Source: Flavobacterium salilacus subsp. salilacus
GTDB lineage: Bacteria > Bacteroidota > Bacteroidia > Flavobacteriales > Flavobacteriaceae
DNA length: 64,000 nucleotides
Assembly: GCF_004634195.1 (NCBI RefSeq)
Contig: NZ_SKBP01000002.1
Location: 310,001-374,000, forward strand
Direction: 5' to 3'
Shown: piece after piece, positions 1-8,852 of the stretch
Layout: every line of letters starts with the position of its first letter
How positions within the stretch are numbered: position 1 is the first letter of the stretch
The notes under the pieces: generated by a model
The model's input: the letters and a program-made list of their open reading frames with translations, nothing else
What the model was told of the DNA's origin: nothing
Databases searched by the model: none
Translations under genes and position numbers: made by a program

Positions 1-561
1 TTCGGTAACGGATTCCATCATAAAAATATGAGCATTTTTAAGCAACCTATTCATGCTGATGCTGTCATTTGCATCTTTATGCTTAAAATCGAAAACAACT
101 TTATTGTAAGAACGGTAACGAAACGAACCTATGTTTTCGGGATTATTAAGCTCTTTATTGGCAATTACTTTCCGCATAATGGCATTAGCCGGATTTTCTC
201 CGGGGTTAATAACAAGTTCTTTAAGCTCGTTGGCAGAAAAATTCATTGCTATTACTAAACCTTTCACGTCTCCTGACAGAGGTAAACTCACATTACTGTA
301 ACCTACATAGCTACAGGTAAGCGAGTGCAATGCTTCTTCGTTGCTGTAATAGGAAAAGCTGCCGTTAATATCTGCTGTAATACCAAGTTTAGGATTTTGG
401 TTAAAAATAATATTGGCAAATGCAAGCGGATCGCCGGTTGTTTTATCGATAACCTTACCGCTGATATGATTTTGAGCATAAAGAAACAACGGACACGCCA
501 GGAAGAAGAAACTAAAGAGTAATTGTAAACTCTGAACTTTGAAATATTTTTTTAACGGCAT
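1..561 (-). CDS. DUF5686-type outer-membrane protein, N-terminal part (cut by window edge)
   Basis: The reading frame stays open from an ATG at 561 to the window edge (187 residues, no stop), so this is the start of a longer gene. It opens with a signal peptide ending near LFLYAQ. A carboxypeptidase-regulatory-like beta-sandwich follows (ISGKVIDKTTGDPLAFANI, about residues 32-110), then NPGENPANAIMRKVI and RYRSYNKVVF. This order is typical of the Bacteroidota DUF5686/carboxypeptidase-like outer-membrane family, usually about 800 residues and of unknown molecular function. Known of the family: a TonB-receptor-like plug-like start followed by a beta-barrel. Only the periplasmic start is visible here, so the barrel is inferred. 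Confidence 0.75.
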   Translation of the reverse strand, partial: MPLKKYFKVQSLQLLFSFFFLACPLFLYAQNHISGKVIDKTTGDPLAFANIIFNQNPKLGITADINGSFSYYSNEEALHSLTCSYVGYSNVSLPLSGDVKGLVIAMNFSANELKELVINPGENPANAIMRKVIANKELNNPENIGSFRYRSYNKVVFDFKHKDANDSISMNRLLKNAHIFMMESVTE

Positions 562-914
562 ATTTTTTTCAGTATAAGCAATAAGTTTAATTTATTTTTA
601 ACAATATTTCCCTACAAATTTCAAGCCATGAAAAAACCTGTAAACCAACGTTTTATATCCATTCACTTCAATGCAACAGCAATATATTAATTTCTTTTTA
701 TTGCAGGCAAAGCTTAATTTGAATATATACGATAAAAGTTGCTGTACTATTTTAATTAACCCCCTGAATGAATGGCACAACCATTTTAATATTTTGATTT
801 TAAGATATCTAAAATATAAAAATGATGAAAACAAGTCGTTTTTGATAGTTTTGAACAGTAAAAAGGGGCAGTAATTAACTGCCCCTTTTTTATATTTATA
901 TTCTGAGTATAAAA
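562..914. other. gene-free AT-rich spacer
   Basis: This 353-base stretch lies upstream of the DUF5686-type gene and downstream of the TPM operon. Apart from the terminator at 860-890 I see nothing convincing. Open frames exist on both strands, but they are rich in Phe, Lys, Ile and Tyr, run through the terminator and match no family I know. Confidence 0.6.
860..890 (-). terminator. intrinsic terminator of the M23-MerR-LemA-TPM operon
   Basis: A perfect 13-bp stem (860-872 with 878-890) has a 5-base loop and A/T tracts on both sides. Its minus-strand U-tract serves the TPM gene ending at 915. The symmetric tracts would also work on the plus strand. Confidence 0.85.
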
Positions 915-1715
915 TTACCAACCTCCTGATGCGCCACCGCCGCCAAAGCCGCCGCCGCCGAAGCCTCCTCCGAAACCGCCGCCGCCAAAGCCGCCGCCAC
1001 CGGAATGACCTCCGCCAAAACCGCCGCTTCGACCAAGACTGCTCAGTATCAAGATATCGGCAAGTGTAGAGCCATAGCCTCCCCCTCTGCCGCCACGACC
1101 TCCGCCGCCACGTCGGGAAACAGCCGATATGATAAAAATAATAAGTATAACAGAAAAGATTATTGCTCCTATGGGAAAGCCTGTATCACGCTTTCTCTCA
1201 CCTTTATATTCCCCCTGCATTACCTGCATTATAGCCGTCGTACCTTTATCGATACCCGCATAATAATTTCCGGCTTTAAATTCAGGTTTAATATCATTTT
1301 CAATAATCAGCTTGGAAACCGCATCCGTCATAAGGTGCTCTGTACCCCTGCCTGTTTGTATTGCCATCTTTCTGTCGTCAACCGCAATAAGCAACAGTAT
1401 CCCGTTATCTTTTCCTTCCTGCCCTATGCCCCAAGTATCGGCTATATCAAAAGCATACTTCCAAATATCTTCGCCTCCTGTGGTATTTACAGCTACTACT
1501 ACTATTTGGGTAGATGTAGTATCGGCATAGTTAATCAGCTTTTGTTCAATACTCTTCTTTTCGCTTTCATTTAAAATTTTAGTATCAAAATCGTAATAAC
1601 TGGTTTGAAAAGATGGTTTTTTGGGTATATTGGCATTTTGCCCATAAGAACTTAAGCACAAAATGAGCAGCAATAATGTGGCTATATGTTTTGTATGTAG
1701 AGTAATATTTTTCAT
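915..1715 (-). CDS. TPM-domain protein with glycine-rich C-terminus (YgcG-like)
   Basis: The 266-residue protein has a signal peptide (about residues 1-25, ending YGQ), a TPM domain (about 40-170, with TTSTQIVVVAVNTTGG and DNGILLLIAVDDRKMAI), one membrane segment near 183-200 and a C-terminal tail that is almost only Gly, Phe and Ser (GGGFGGG repeats). Known of the family: TPM domains are periplasmic alpha/beta folds, linked to photosystem II repair in plants and found next to LemA in many bacteria. It starts directly after the stop of the other TPM gene and is the last gene of the operon. The role is unknown; envelope maintenance is inferred. Confidence 0.85.
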   Translation of the reverse strand: MKNITLHTKHIATLLLLILCLSSYGQNANIPKKPSFQTSYYDFDTKILNESEKKSIEQKLINYADTTSTQIVVVAVNTTGGEDIWKYAFDIADTWGIGQEGKDNGILLLIAVDDRKMAIQTGRGTEHLMTDAVSKLIIENDIKPEFKAGNYYAGIDKGTTAIMQVMQGEYKGERKRDTGFPIGAIIFSVILIIFIISAVSRRGGGGRGGRGGGYGSTLADILILSSLGRSGGFGGGHSGGGGFGGGGFGGGFGGGGFGGGGASGGW

Positions 1716-2156
1716 TTAGCTTTTTGAGATTTCATCCGGCAATTCGTTTGTATCGCCTTTATTATCATACGGAAAATATTTTTTCAGGCGTTCTCCTGCT
1801 CTCAATATACCTTCAACAAGACCGTCTTTAAATTTGGCATTTTTAAATTGAGAGATTACAGCATCTTTAGTACAATCCCAAAAATCATCTTCTACAACTT
1901 TATCAATACCTTCATCGCCAACAATGGCAAACGTTTTATCGGCAACGCCTACATAAAATAGTACCCCGTTGCGGGCAACAGTATTGTCCATCCCTAAAAG
2001 CTGAAAAACCTCCTGAGCTCTTTCGAGTGGAGGTTTTTCAGTATGATTTTCAATATGCACCCTTATTTCTCCCGATGTATTTTTTTCGGCAACGGCAATA
2101 GCATTTACTATTTCTTTTTCTTCGTCGGGAGTTAAAAAATCTTTGGTTGCAGCCAT
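1716..2156 (-). CDS. TPM-domain protein, short cytoplasmic-type paralogue
   Basis: The 146-residue protein is one TPM domain (FLTPDEEKEIVNAIAVAEKN, then SGEIRVHIE, NGVLFYVGVADKTFAIVGDEGI) with no signal peptide and no glycine tail. This differs from its neighbour and suggests that the two paralogues act on opposite sides of the inner membrane. It lies 3 bases behind lemA and abuts the next TPM gene exactly. LemA-TPM-TPM is a recurrent Bacteroidota trio. Domain assignment is firm; function is unknown. Confidence 0.85.
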   Translation of the reverse strand: MAATKDFLTPDEEKEIVNAIAVAEKNTSGEIRVHIENHTEKPPLERAQEVFQLLGMDNTVARNGVLFYVGVADKTFAIVGDEGIDKVVEDDFWDCTKDAVISQFKNAKFKDGLVEGILRAGERLKKYFPYDNKGDTNELPDEISKS

Positions 2157-2159
2157 ATC

Positions 2160-2747
2160 TTAGTTAAAATCAAATTTTACTTCAGGTGCTTTATCCGCAC
2201 CCTCATCAGCTTTAAATCGTGCCATATCTTCAAACCCGAAAAGGCTGGCAAAAATTACCGACGGGAAGCTGTGTTTTTTCTTATCATACTTGTTTACAGC
2301 TTCATTATAACGGTCGCGCGCTACATTTATCCTGTTTTCAGTTCCTTCAAGCTGCGATTGCAAAGCAAGGAAGTTTTGGTTGGCTTTCAGGTCAGGATAA
2401 CGTTCTACCGTTACCAACAATCTGGATAAAGCCCCTGATAAGTTCCCTTGAGCCTGTTGGAATTGTGCCACTTGCGCTTCGGTAAGATTATCAGCATCTA
2501 CATTAATCGAAGTAGCTTTAGAACGTGCTTCTATAACATCGGTAAGTGTACCTCTTTCAAAATCGGCTGCTCCTTTTACGGTATTAACAAGGTTACCGAT
2601 AAGGTCATTCCTTCGCTGATAACTGCTTTCTACATCTGCCCATGCCGTTTTGGCATCGGCTCTTACGCCTACAAGACCATTGTAAGAGAAAACCGCAATA
2701 AGTATTAGTATGATAACTATACCCCATCCTATCCATTTTTTGTTCAT
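2160..2747 (-). CDS. LemA family protein
   Basis: The 195-residue protein has an N-terminal membrane anchor (residues 5-24, rich in Ile/Leu/Val) followed by the four-helix LemA domain, with TAWADVESSYQRRNDLIGNL and a C-terminal SFPSVIFASLFGFEDMARF element that is highly typical of the family. Length is normal. Known of the family: membrane-anchored, outward-facing helical protein of unknown function, usually beside TPM proteins. It lies 11 bases after the MerR gene and 3 bases before the first TPM gene, so it is co-transcribed with them. Confidence 0.92.
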   Translation of the reverse strand: MNKKWIGWGIVIILILIAVFSYNGLVGVRADAKTAWADVESSYQRRNDLIGNLVNTVKGAADFERGTLTDVIEARSKATSINVDADNLTEAQVAQFQQAQGNLSGALSRLLVTVERYPDLKANQNFLALQSQLEGTENRINVARDRYNEAVNKYDKKKHSFPSVIFASLFGFEDMARFKADEGADKAPEVKFDFN

Positions 2748-2758
2748 ATCTGTGTGTT

Positions 2759-3088
2759 TTAAAGTTCGTTTTTAATATTGATTAATGTTGTTTTTACAGC
2801 TTCTAATTTACGAATTATCTCGAATTTATCCATGGTTTTCTTTTGCCCTTCTTTCAGGTGCACTTTTGCCCCTTCCAGTGTAAATCCGCGCTCTTTAACC
2901 AGGTGGTATATCAGTTGCAGGTTTTTTACATCCTCGGGCGTAAACATTCGGTTACCCTTAGCATTCTTTTTGGGTTTAAGAATGTCAAATTCCTTATCCC
3001 AAAAGCGGATGAGCGAAGCATTTACATCAAATGCCTTTGCGAGTTCGCCAATGCTGTAATATCGTTTTTCAGGAAGGTCTAAATGCAT
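2759..3088 (-). CDS. MerR family transcriptional regulator
   Basis: The 109-residue protein has an N-terminal MerR winged-helix domain (YYSIGELAKAFDVNASLIRF, residues 10-29, then FTPEDVKNLQLIYHLVKERG) and a short C-terminal helix. There is no effector domain and no metal-binding cysteine, so this is a short MerR-like regulator rather than a metal sensor. Its ATG overlaps the stop of the M23 gene as TAATG at 3086-3090, which indicates translational coupling. Targets are unknown; the location suggests control of envelope genes around it. Confidence 0.88.
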   Translation of the reverse strand: MHLDLPEKRYYSIGELAKAFDVNASLIRFWDKEFDILKPKKNAKGNRMFTPEDVKNLQLIYHLVKERGFTLEGAKVHLKEGQKKTMDKFEIIRKLEAVKTTLINIKNEL

Positions 3089-4065
3089 TAGTCAAGTGAT
3101 TGGTTTTCCTGGTTAGCTAATTGAGAAATTAAAACATATTCTTTAGCCGAAATAGTACCGTAATAGAAGTTAATCGGGTTAATGGCTTTTCCGCCTTTAT
3201 GCACTTCATAATGCAAGTGTGGCGCTTCCGATCTGCCCGTGCTTCCCACATAGCCTATAATATCGCCGCGTTTTACCTTTTGCCCTACTCGTGCTTTATA
3301 CTTGCTAAGGTGGGCATACAATGTTTCGTAACCAAAACCATGTTTTATAACAATATGGTTACCATAGCCCGAAGCTTTATTGTCGGCGCGCCTCACTACC
3401 CCATCGCCTGTGGCATATATGGGTGTGCCCGTTTTAGCAGAAAAGTCCATCCCTGCATGAAACTTCCGTATTTTGGTAAATGGGTCGCTCCTGTACCCAA
3501 AACCCGATGCTACATGGCGCAAATCTTCATTTTTTACGGGTTGTATAGCCGGTATAGCAGTAAGAAGTTTCTCTTTATCTTTTGCCAACTTGGCTATTTC
3601 GCCCAACGATTTAGATTGTATTACCAATTCTTTAGCTATTACATCGAGCCGTTTGGTAGTATTAATAATAATATCTGAATTGTTGTAGCCTTCCAGTTCT
3701 TTATAGCGGTTTACCCCTCCAAAACCTGCCTTGCGCTGCTCTTCGGGTATGGGCGATGTGTTAAAGTACGTGCGGTATAAATTGTTGTCGCGCTCTGCTA
3801 TACTTGCCAACACTTCATCTACCTGATCCATTTTACGGTTCAAGGCCTCATAGTGTATTTTCAAGTTCTCAATTTCGCGTGCCTGTAGTTTATCTTTAGG
3901 TGTTTCAAAAAACGGAGTGTTAAGCAGTACTATAAAACACAAGAAACCAAACAAACCCGAAGCTACTAAAAACAAAAGCACAACACCTATTTTTTTACCT
4001 TTCTTAACCTTTATTTTACGGTAGGCAAGTGTTTCGGAATCGTAATAATATTTTACCTTCGACAT
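3088..4065 (-). CDS. M23 family metallopeptidase, membrane-anchored
   Basis: The 325-residue protein has a cytoplasmic start, one membrane helix (about 26-48), a periplasmic coiled-coil region (about 60-170) and a C-terminal M23/LytM domain (about 185-300). The zinc motifs are intact: HAGMDFSAKTGTPI (H and D ligands) and HLHYEV. Known of the family: D,D-endopeptidases that cut peptidoglycan cross-links, in this coiled-coil form often tied to cell shape or division. First gene of a minus-strand operon with MerR, LemA and two TPM genes, divergent from alaS. The same arrangement next to alaS is common in flavobacteria. Confidence 0.92.
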   Translation of the reverse strand: MSKVKYYYDSETLAYRKIKVKKGKKIGVVLLFLVASGLFGFLCFIVLLNTPFFETPKDKLQAREIENLKIHYEALNRKMDQVDEVLASIAERDNNLYRTYFNTSPIPEEQRKAGFGGVNRYKELEGYNNSDIIINTTKRLDVIAKELVIQSKSLGEIAKLAKDKEKLLTAIPAIQPVKNEDLRHVASGFGYRSDPFTKIRKFHAGMDFSAKTGTPIYATGDGVVRRADNKASGYGNHIVIKHGFGYETLYAHLSKYKARVGQKVKRGDIIGYVGSTGRSEAPHLHYEVHKGGKAINPINFYYGTISAKEYVLISQLANQENQSLD

Positions 4066-4131
4066 ATTGCTAATTTATTCTATTTTTGCACCTTATTGCA
4101 CCATTCTGTAAGGTCAAAACTAATAGACGCA

Positions 4132-4139
4132 CAAAGTTA
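4132..4139 (-). promoter_or_regulatory. candidate -7 element for the M23 operon
   Basis: TAACTTTG on the minus strand matches the Bacteroidota -7 consensus TAnnTTTG, 67-74 bases upstream of the M23 start. The -33 position has only a weak match (TTACG about 19 bases further up). Confidence 0.4.
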
Positions 4140-4145
4140 ATGATT

Positions 4146-4170
4146 GTTACGGTTTTTCGTAACTTTTTTT
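4146..4170 (+). promoter_or_regulatory. terminator-like hairpin in the alaS upstream region
   Basis: GTTACG (4146-4151) pairs with CGTAAC (4158-4163) and is followed by seven T (4164-4170), the form of a small intrinsic terminator 60 bases before the alaS start. AAAGTTA at 4133-4139 could pair with TAACTTT at 4160-4166 instead. Whether transcription passes through here is not known. Confidence 0.35.
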
Positions 4171-4230
4171 CAGTTTTAAGGCTTTCAGGTGCAATTAATT
4201 TCAAAAAAATAAACAAAATTATACCCAAAT

Positions 4231-6858
4231 ATGAAATCGCGGGATATCAGGAAACAGTTTTTAGATTTTTTTCAGGAAAAAGGACACTTAATAGTCCCTT
4301 CGGCACCTATAGTAACCAAAGACGACCCTACGCTTATGTTCAACAACTCGGGCATGGCACAGTTCAAGGAATACTTTTTGGGCAATGCCATCCCTAAAAG
4401 CAACCGTATAACCGATACTCAAAAATGCCTTCGCGTTTCAGGTAAACATAACGATTTGGAAGATGTGGGTTTTGATACCTACCACCACACCATGTTTGAA
4501 ATGCTGGGCAACTGGAGCTTTGGCGATTACTTTAAAAAAGAGGCTATCAACTGGGCTTGGGAACTGCTTACCGAAGTATATAAAATACCGAAAGACATTT
4601 TGTATGTAACCGTATTTGAGGGTAGCAAAGAAGATAATGTACCGTTTGACCAAGAAGCTTATGATATATGGAAAGGGCTTATAGCTGAAGACCGTATATT
4701 GATGGGTAACAAAAAAGATAACTTTTGGGAAATGGGCGACCAGGGACCTTGCGGACCTTGTTCGGAAATCCACGTAGATATCCGTTCTGCTGAGGAGAAA
4801 GCAAAAGTAGCGGGTAAAGACCTGATAAATGCCGACCACCCGCAGGTGGTAGAGATTTGGAATAATGTATTTATGGAGTTTAACCGTAAAGCAGATAAAT
4901 CATTAGAGAAACTTCCCGCACAACACGTAGATACCGGTATGGGCTTCGAAAGGCTTTGCATGGTACTGCAAGGTGTACAGAGTAATTATGATACCGATGT
5001 ATTTACGCCAATTATCCAAAAAATAGAACAACTTACGGGTAAAAAATATACGGTTAAAGCAAGTAACGAAGAAGAAGAAAAAACAAACATCGCTATCCGT
5101 GTAGTTGCCGACCACGTTCGTGCCGTAGCATTTGCCATTGCCGATGGGCAGTTGCCAAGCAACACGGGAGCAGGGTATGTTATCCGCAGGATATTAAGGA
5201 GGGCTATCCGTTACGGGTTTACTTTCCTTGATAAAAAAGAGCCTTTTATCAATGAGCTTGTTGCAATACTAAGCGAGCAAATGGGCGAATTTTTCCCGGA
5301 GATAAAATCGCAGCAAGGTTTGGTTACTAATGTGATTAAGGAAGAAGAAGCTTCTTTCCTTCGCACATTAGAGCAAGGATTACAGTTACTTGAAAACGTA
5401 GTAAGCGAAACCAAGGGCAAAGAAGTATCAGGTGCTAAGGTATTCGAGCTATACGATACTTTCGGTTTCCCGGAAGACCTTACAGCCTTAATTTTAAAAG
5501 AAAAAGGCTTTAGCTATGACAAAGCGGAGTTTGATGCCGAACTGAAAAAACAAAAAGACCGTAGCCGAGCCGCGAGTGAAGTGGCTACCGACGACTGGAA
5601 TATTTTAACGGAAGGCAATACCGAAACGTTTGTAGGGTATGACCAACTGGAAAACGAGGTTAAAATTACCCGTTTCCGTAAAGTAGAGTCTAAAAAAGAC
5701 GGCACATTATACCAGATAGTTTTAGACAAAACCCCTTTCTACCCCGAAGGTGGCGGGCAGGTTGGCGACAAAGGTGTTTTAACCTCTGCTAACGAAACCA
5801 TTGAGGTGCTTGACACTAAAAAGGAAAACAACCTTATACTGCACATTACTAAGAAATTGCCTGAAAACACAAGTGCTGTTTTCACTGCAAAAGTAAATGG
5901 TAAGTTAAGGAGCGATTCGGCAAGTAACCATACCGCTACGCACCTGTTGCATCAGGCATTGCGTAGTATTTTAGGAACACACGTAGAGCAGAAAGGCTCA
6001 TTAGTTAGCCCTAACTACCTGCGTTTTGACTTTTCGCATTTCGCTAAAGTAACTGATGAGGAGTTACAAAAGGTAGAAGACTTTGTAAACGCAAGAATAC
6101 AGGAACACCTGCCACTGATAGAACGCAGAAGCATACCTTTCCAACAAGCGATTGAAGAAGGAGCAATGGCACTATTCGGGGAGAAATATGGCGATAATGT
6201 ACGCGCTATAAAATTTGGCGAAAGCATGGAACTTTGCGGAGGTATTCACGTGCAAAATACTGCCGATATATGGTACTTTAAAATTGTGAGTGAAGGTGCG
6301 GTTGCAGCAGGTATTCGCCGTATAGAAGCTATAACGAATGAGGCTGTAAAAGATTATTTCACCACACAGGAAAATACGCTTAACGAAATTAAGTCGGCAC
6401 TGAAAAACCCGCAGGATACCCTGAAAGCCGTAGCCTCTTTACAGGATGAAAATACTAAACTGAAAAAACAGGTAGAAGCATTACTGAAAGATAAGGCAAA
6501 AAACCTGAAAGGTGAATTAGCCTCAGAAATTGAAGAAATAAACGGCATAAAATTCCTTGCCAAACAAGTTGACCTTGATGCTACAGGAGCAAAAGACTTA
6601 GCGTATGAGTTAGGTAACTTGGGTAACAACCTGTTTTTAGTACTTGCCACAGCACAGGATGACAAACCTATGCTTACCTGCTACATCTCTAAAGAACTGG
6701 TTGCCGAAAAAGGGCTTAACGCCGGGCAGGTAGTACGCGAACTGGGCAAATACATACAGGGCGGCGGTGGCGGACAGCCTTTCTTTGCCACCGCAGGCGG
6801 TAAAAATTCGGCAGGGATACCCGATGCCCTTAAAGCTGCAAAAAACTTTATTAAATAA
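4231..6858 (+). CDS. alaS: alanine--tRNA ligase
   Basis: The 875-residue protein charges tRNA-Ala with alanine. The class II catalytic core begins [17 protein letters not shown] and contains [17 protein letters not shown]. The editing domain has NHTATHLL (about residue 567) and CGGIH (C at about 669), the zinc ligands that clear mischarged Ser/Gly-tRNA. A DHHA1/C-Ala domain ends with [16 protein letters not shown]. Length and domain order are standard. The start at 4231 gives the usual N-terminus. Monocistronic: it has a terminator downstream and stands divergent from the M23 operon. Confidence 0.98.
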   Translation: MKSRDIRKQFLDFFQEKGHLIVPSAPIVTKDDPTLMFNNSGMAQFKEYFLGNAIPKSNRITDTQKCLRVSGKHNDLEDVGFDTYHHTMFEMLGNWSFGDYFKKEAINWAWELLTEVYKIPKDILYVTVFEGSKEDNVPFDQEAYDIWKGLIAEDRILMGNKKDNFWEMGDQGPCGPCSEIHVDIRSAEEKAKVAGKDLINADHPQVVEIWNNVFMEFNRKADKSLEKLPAQHVDTGMGFERLCMVLQGVQSNYDTDVFTPIIQKIEQLTGKKYTVKASNEEEEKTNIAIRVVADHVRAVAFAIADGQLPSNTGAGYVIRRILRRAIRYGFTFLDKKEPFINELVAILSEQMGEFFPEIKSQQGLVTNVIKEEEASFLRTLEQGLQLLENVVSETKGKEVSGAKVFELYDTFGFPEDLTALILKEKGFSYDKAEFDAELKKQKDRSRAASEVATDDWNILTEGNTETFVGYDQLENEVKITRFRKVESKKDGTLYQIVLDKTPFYPEGGGQVGDKGVLTSANETIEVLDTKKENNLILHITKKLPENTSAVFTAKVNGKLRSDSASNHTATHLLHQALRSILGTHVEQKGSLVSPNYLRFDFSHFAKVTDEELQKVEDFVNARIQEHLPLIERRSIPFQQAIEEGAMALFGEKYGDNVRAIKFGESMELCGGIHVQNTADIWYFKIVSEGAVAAGIRRIEAITNEAVKDYFTTQENTLNEIKSALKNPQDTLKAVASLQDENTKLKKQVEALLKDKAKNLKGELASEIEEINGIKFLAKQVDLDATGAKDLAYELGNLGNNLFLVLATAQDDKPMLTCYISKELVAEKGLNAGQVVRELGKYIQGGGGGQPFFATAGGKNSAGIPDALKAAKNFIK

Positions 6859-6864
6859 TCATTT

Positions 6865-6896
6865 AAAAGCCATAATTTAAGTTGTGGCTTTTTTCT
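6865..6896 (+). terminator. alaS terminator
   Basis: An 11-bp stem (6865-6875 with 6882-6892, one G-T pair) is followed by a T-rich tract, seven bases after the alaS stop. Confidence 0.85.
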
Positions 6897-6910
6897 TTAC
6901 AATAATATTT

Positions 6911-6918
6911 TATATTTG
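6911..6918 (+). promoter_or_regulatory. candidate -7 element for the lipoprotein gene at 6955
   Basis: TATATTTG fits TAnnTTTG, 37 bases before the ATG. A TTT stands 19 bases upstream where TTG is expected. Confidence 0.45.
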
Positions 6919-6954
6919 CTGCCGAAGATCATATTAATAATTAAAATCTAACTA

Positions 6955-7740
6955 ATGAAAAAAGTTCTTACACTGGCAGCTATTGCCTTATTTACAATGA
7001 CATCATGTTCCAGTGATGATGATTCTCCTGTTACAAACCCTGATGAAAATGTTGTGCTGCTTAAAAAAAGGATTTCGACAGATGATATTGAAGGAACTAT
7101 TACTACCCTGTTCAACTATGACGGTAATAAGCTAACCTCTATGGTTTATGATGATGGGCTAATAATCGAATTTACTTATGATGGAGATAAAGTAGTTGAA
7201 GAAAGAATACTGTATAATGGTGAATTAGATGAAAAAGGAATATACACTTACAGTGGCGATAATCTTGTTCTGTATGAAAGGTATTCTTATGACATTAACG
7301 ATGAAGTATATGAATATGTTAAAAAAGAATACGAGCATAATAGTAACGGAACTATTGATATAAGTATATATCAAGCAGAGAATGAAACCGAGCCATTAAC
7401 ACTTCAAGATAGTGGGCTGCTTACCTTTGAAAATGGAAATTTAATTTCTTATACAGAATGTAATCAACCACAATCATGGACATACGATGATAAGAACAGT
7501 CCATTCAAAAATATTGCTTCCTTTAATAATATAATGATTCTTCCGGACATCTTCGATAGTGGTGATGGCGGTGGACAAAACAACCCTCTTAACTGGACAG
7601 TTTATCATAGTAGTGGTACAGAAAATTTCCATACAACCTACACCTATACATACAATAGTGATGGTTATCCTCTTACTGAAATCTTTGCTTATGACGACAG
7701 CCCTATTCCTACAAACAGTCATCAGTATTTTTACGAATAA
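6955..7740 (+). CDS. lipoprotein with YD-like repeats, function unknown
   Basis: The 261-residue protein has a lipoprotein signal (hydrophobic helix, then TSCSSDDD, lipid-attached Cys about residue 18) followed by an acidic start. The body is built of short strands with alternating Tyr, Asp and Gly (TTLFNYDGNKLTSMVYDD, FTYDGDKVVEE, YTYSGDNLVLYERYSYD), resembling the YD/RHS-like beta repeats common in Bacteroidota surface lipoproteins. There is no catalytic motif. It stands alone between two terminators with its own promoter. Surface location is likely because acidic residues directly follow the Cys, which is inference from the known Bacteroidota lipoprotein export signal. Confidence 0.75.
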   Translation: MKKVLTLAAIALFTMTSCSSDDDSPVTNPDENVVLLKKRISTDDIEGTITTLFNYDGNKLTSMVYDDGLIIEFTYDGDKVVEERILYNGELDEKGIYTYSGDNLVLYERYSYDINDEVYEYVKKEYEHNSNGTIDISIYQAENETEPLTLQDSGLLTFENGNLISYTECNQPQSWTYDDKNSPFKNIASFNNIMILPDIFDSGDGGGQNNPLNWTVYHSSGTENFHTTYTYTYNSDGYPLTEIFAYDDSPIPTNSHQYFYE

Positions 7741-7765
7741 TATATTGTTCTTTTTAAAATTCATT

Positions 7766-7792
7766 AGCCCTTCAATAATTGGAGGGCTTTTA
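7766..7792 (+). terminator. terminator after the 6955-7740 lipoprotein gene
   Basis: An 8-bp stem (7766-7773 with 7781-7788) with a 7-base loop and T-rich 3' side. Confidence 0.75.
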
Positions 7793-7803
7793 TTTTGTTT
7801 ATT

Positions 7804-7811
7804 TATCTTTG
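7804..7811 (+). promoter_or_regulatory. candidate -7 element for the GSCFA gene
   Basis: TATCTTTG is a full match to TAnnTTTG, 16 bases before the ATG at 7828. A TTG lies 22 bases upstream, inside the preceding terminator (7779-7781). This implies a very short leader of about ten bases. Confidence 0.5.
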
Positions 7812-7827
7812 CTGAAAATTTTCATCA

Positions 7828-8787
7828 ATGCAATTCAGAACCCAAATACCTATCCCGAAAAGCAATCAGCCTATTGATTACAACTCGCAGGTAGTCTCTT
7901 TGGGTTCATGCTTTGCCGTAAATATGGGTGAGAAACTGAATTATTTTAAATTCAGGAATACTATTAATCCTTTTGGTATTCTCTTTCATCCGTTGGCAAT
8001 AGAAAAGTTTATTGGCTATGCTTTGCAACAAAAGCAATTTACCGAAACGGATATTTTTTACCACAACGAGCGTTGGCATTGCTATGCCGCCCATAGCGAC
8101 CTCAGCAATCCTGATAAAAATAAGCTTATAGACAACCTCAACACTGCTGTTACCAATACGGGCAAAGCCCTACACGAAGCTACACACCTCATCATTACGC
8201 TGGGTACGGCGTGGGTATATCGCCATAATCAGTCAGGTAACGTTGTGGCAAACTGTCATAAAGTACCCCAAAAAGAATTTAGTAAAGAGTTACTATCTGT
8301 AACTACCATAGTTCAAAGCCTGCAAAATAGCATGGCAATGTTGCGTGAGGTTAACCCCAACCTGCAATTTATTTTTACGGTATCTCCCGTACGGCATATT
8401 AAAGATGGATTTACGGAAAACCAATGGAGTAAAGCTAATCTTATTTCCGCTTTACACGAGGTATTGGCAATTACTCCTTCGGGGGCAGGAGGGCTTTATT
8501 TTCCCTCCTATGAAATTATGATGGATGAATTGCGCGACTATAGGTTTTATGCATCCGATATGATTCACCCTAACAATGTAGCGATAGATTATATTTGGGA
8601 ACGCTTTACAGAAAGCTGTATTGCTCCAGAAGCATACAACACAATGAAAGAAGTTGACGCCATACAAAAAGGCTTACAACACCGACCTTTTAATGTTGAT
8701 TCAGAAGAACATAAAGCCTTTTTGGAAAAACTGAATCAGCGAGCTGATAAATTGAAAGAACAATACCCACATATTAATTTTAGATAG
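7828..8787 (+). CDS. GSCFA domain-containing protein
   Basis: The 319-residue protein carries the family name motif GSCFA in VVSLGSCFAVNMGEKL (about residues 27-42), plus INPFGILFHPLAIEKFI, LIITLGTAWVYR and FTVSPVRHIKDGF. Known of the family: GSCFA proteins are predicted SGNH-type esterases/hydrolases in which the Ser of GS and a late Asp/His (here SDMIHPNNVAIDYIW) would form the active site. The substrate is unknown. There is no signal peptide. It lies alone, with its own promoter, before the GbsR-like gene. Confidence 0.88.
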   Translation: MQFRTQIPIPKSNQPIDYNSQVVSLGSCFAVNMGEKLNYFKFRNTINPFGILFHPLAIEKFIGYALQQKQFTETDIFYHNERWHCYAAHSDLSNPDKNKLIDNLNTAVTNTGKALHEATHLIITLGTAWVYRHNQSGNVVANCHKVPQKEFSKELLSVTTIVQSLQNSMAMLREVNPNLQFIFTVSPVRHIKDGFTENQWSKANLISALHEVLAITPSGAGGLYFPSYEIMMDELRDYRFYASDMIHPNNVAIDYIWERFTESCIAPEAYNTMKEVDAIQKGLQHRPFNVDSEEHKAFLEKLNQRADKLKEQYPHINFR

Positions 8788-8815
8788 TTTTCCTGAAAAA
8801 ATAAAGTTTCATTAT

Positions 8816-8832
8816 TTTTTGAAAGTTTAAAA
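8816..8832 (+). repeat. 17-bp repeat copy 1 (candidate operator)
   Basis: TTTTTGAAAGTTTAAAA occurs here exactly and again at 9386-9402. This copy covers the -33 TTG (8819-8821) of the promoter of the GbsR-like gene. The core is an imperfect palindrome (TTTnAAAnTTTnAAA). Confidence 0.65.
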
Positions 8833-8848
8833 ATATATTCTATCTTTG
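8819..8848 (+). promoter_or_regulatory. promoter of the GbsR-like regulator gene
   Basis: TTG (8819-8821), 19 bases, TATCTTTG (8841-8848): a textbook Bacteroidota housekeeping promoter. The start codon follows at 8853, so the transcript would be nearly leaderless. Confidence 0.75.
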
Positions 8849-8852
8849 AACT

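Noticed and set aside
598..921. 107-codon minus-strand frame and a plus-strand frame at 671-874
   Set aside because: Both run through the intrinsic terminator at 860-890, have Phe/Ile/Lys/Tyr-rich composition typical of AT-rich noncoding DNA and match no family.
940..1130. GC-rich repeats resembling a tandem-repeat locus
   Set aside because: They encode the Gly/Phe-rich tail of the TPM protein; the repeats follow codon phase and need no other explanation.
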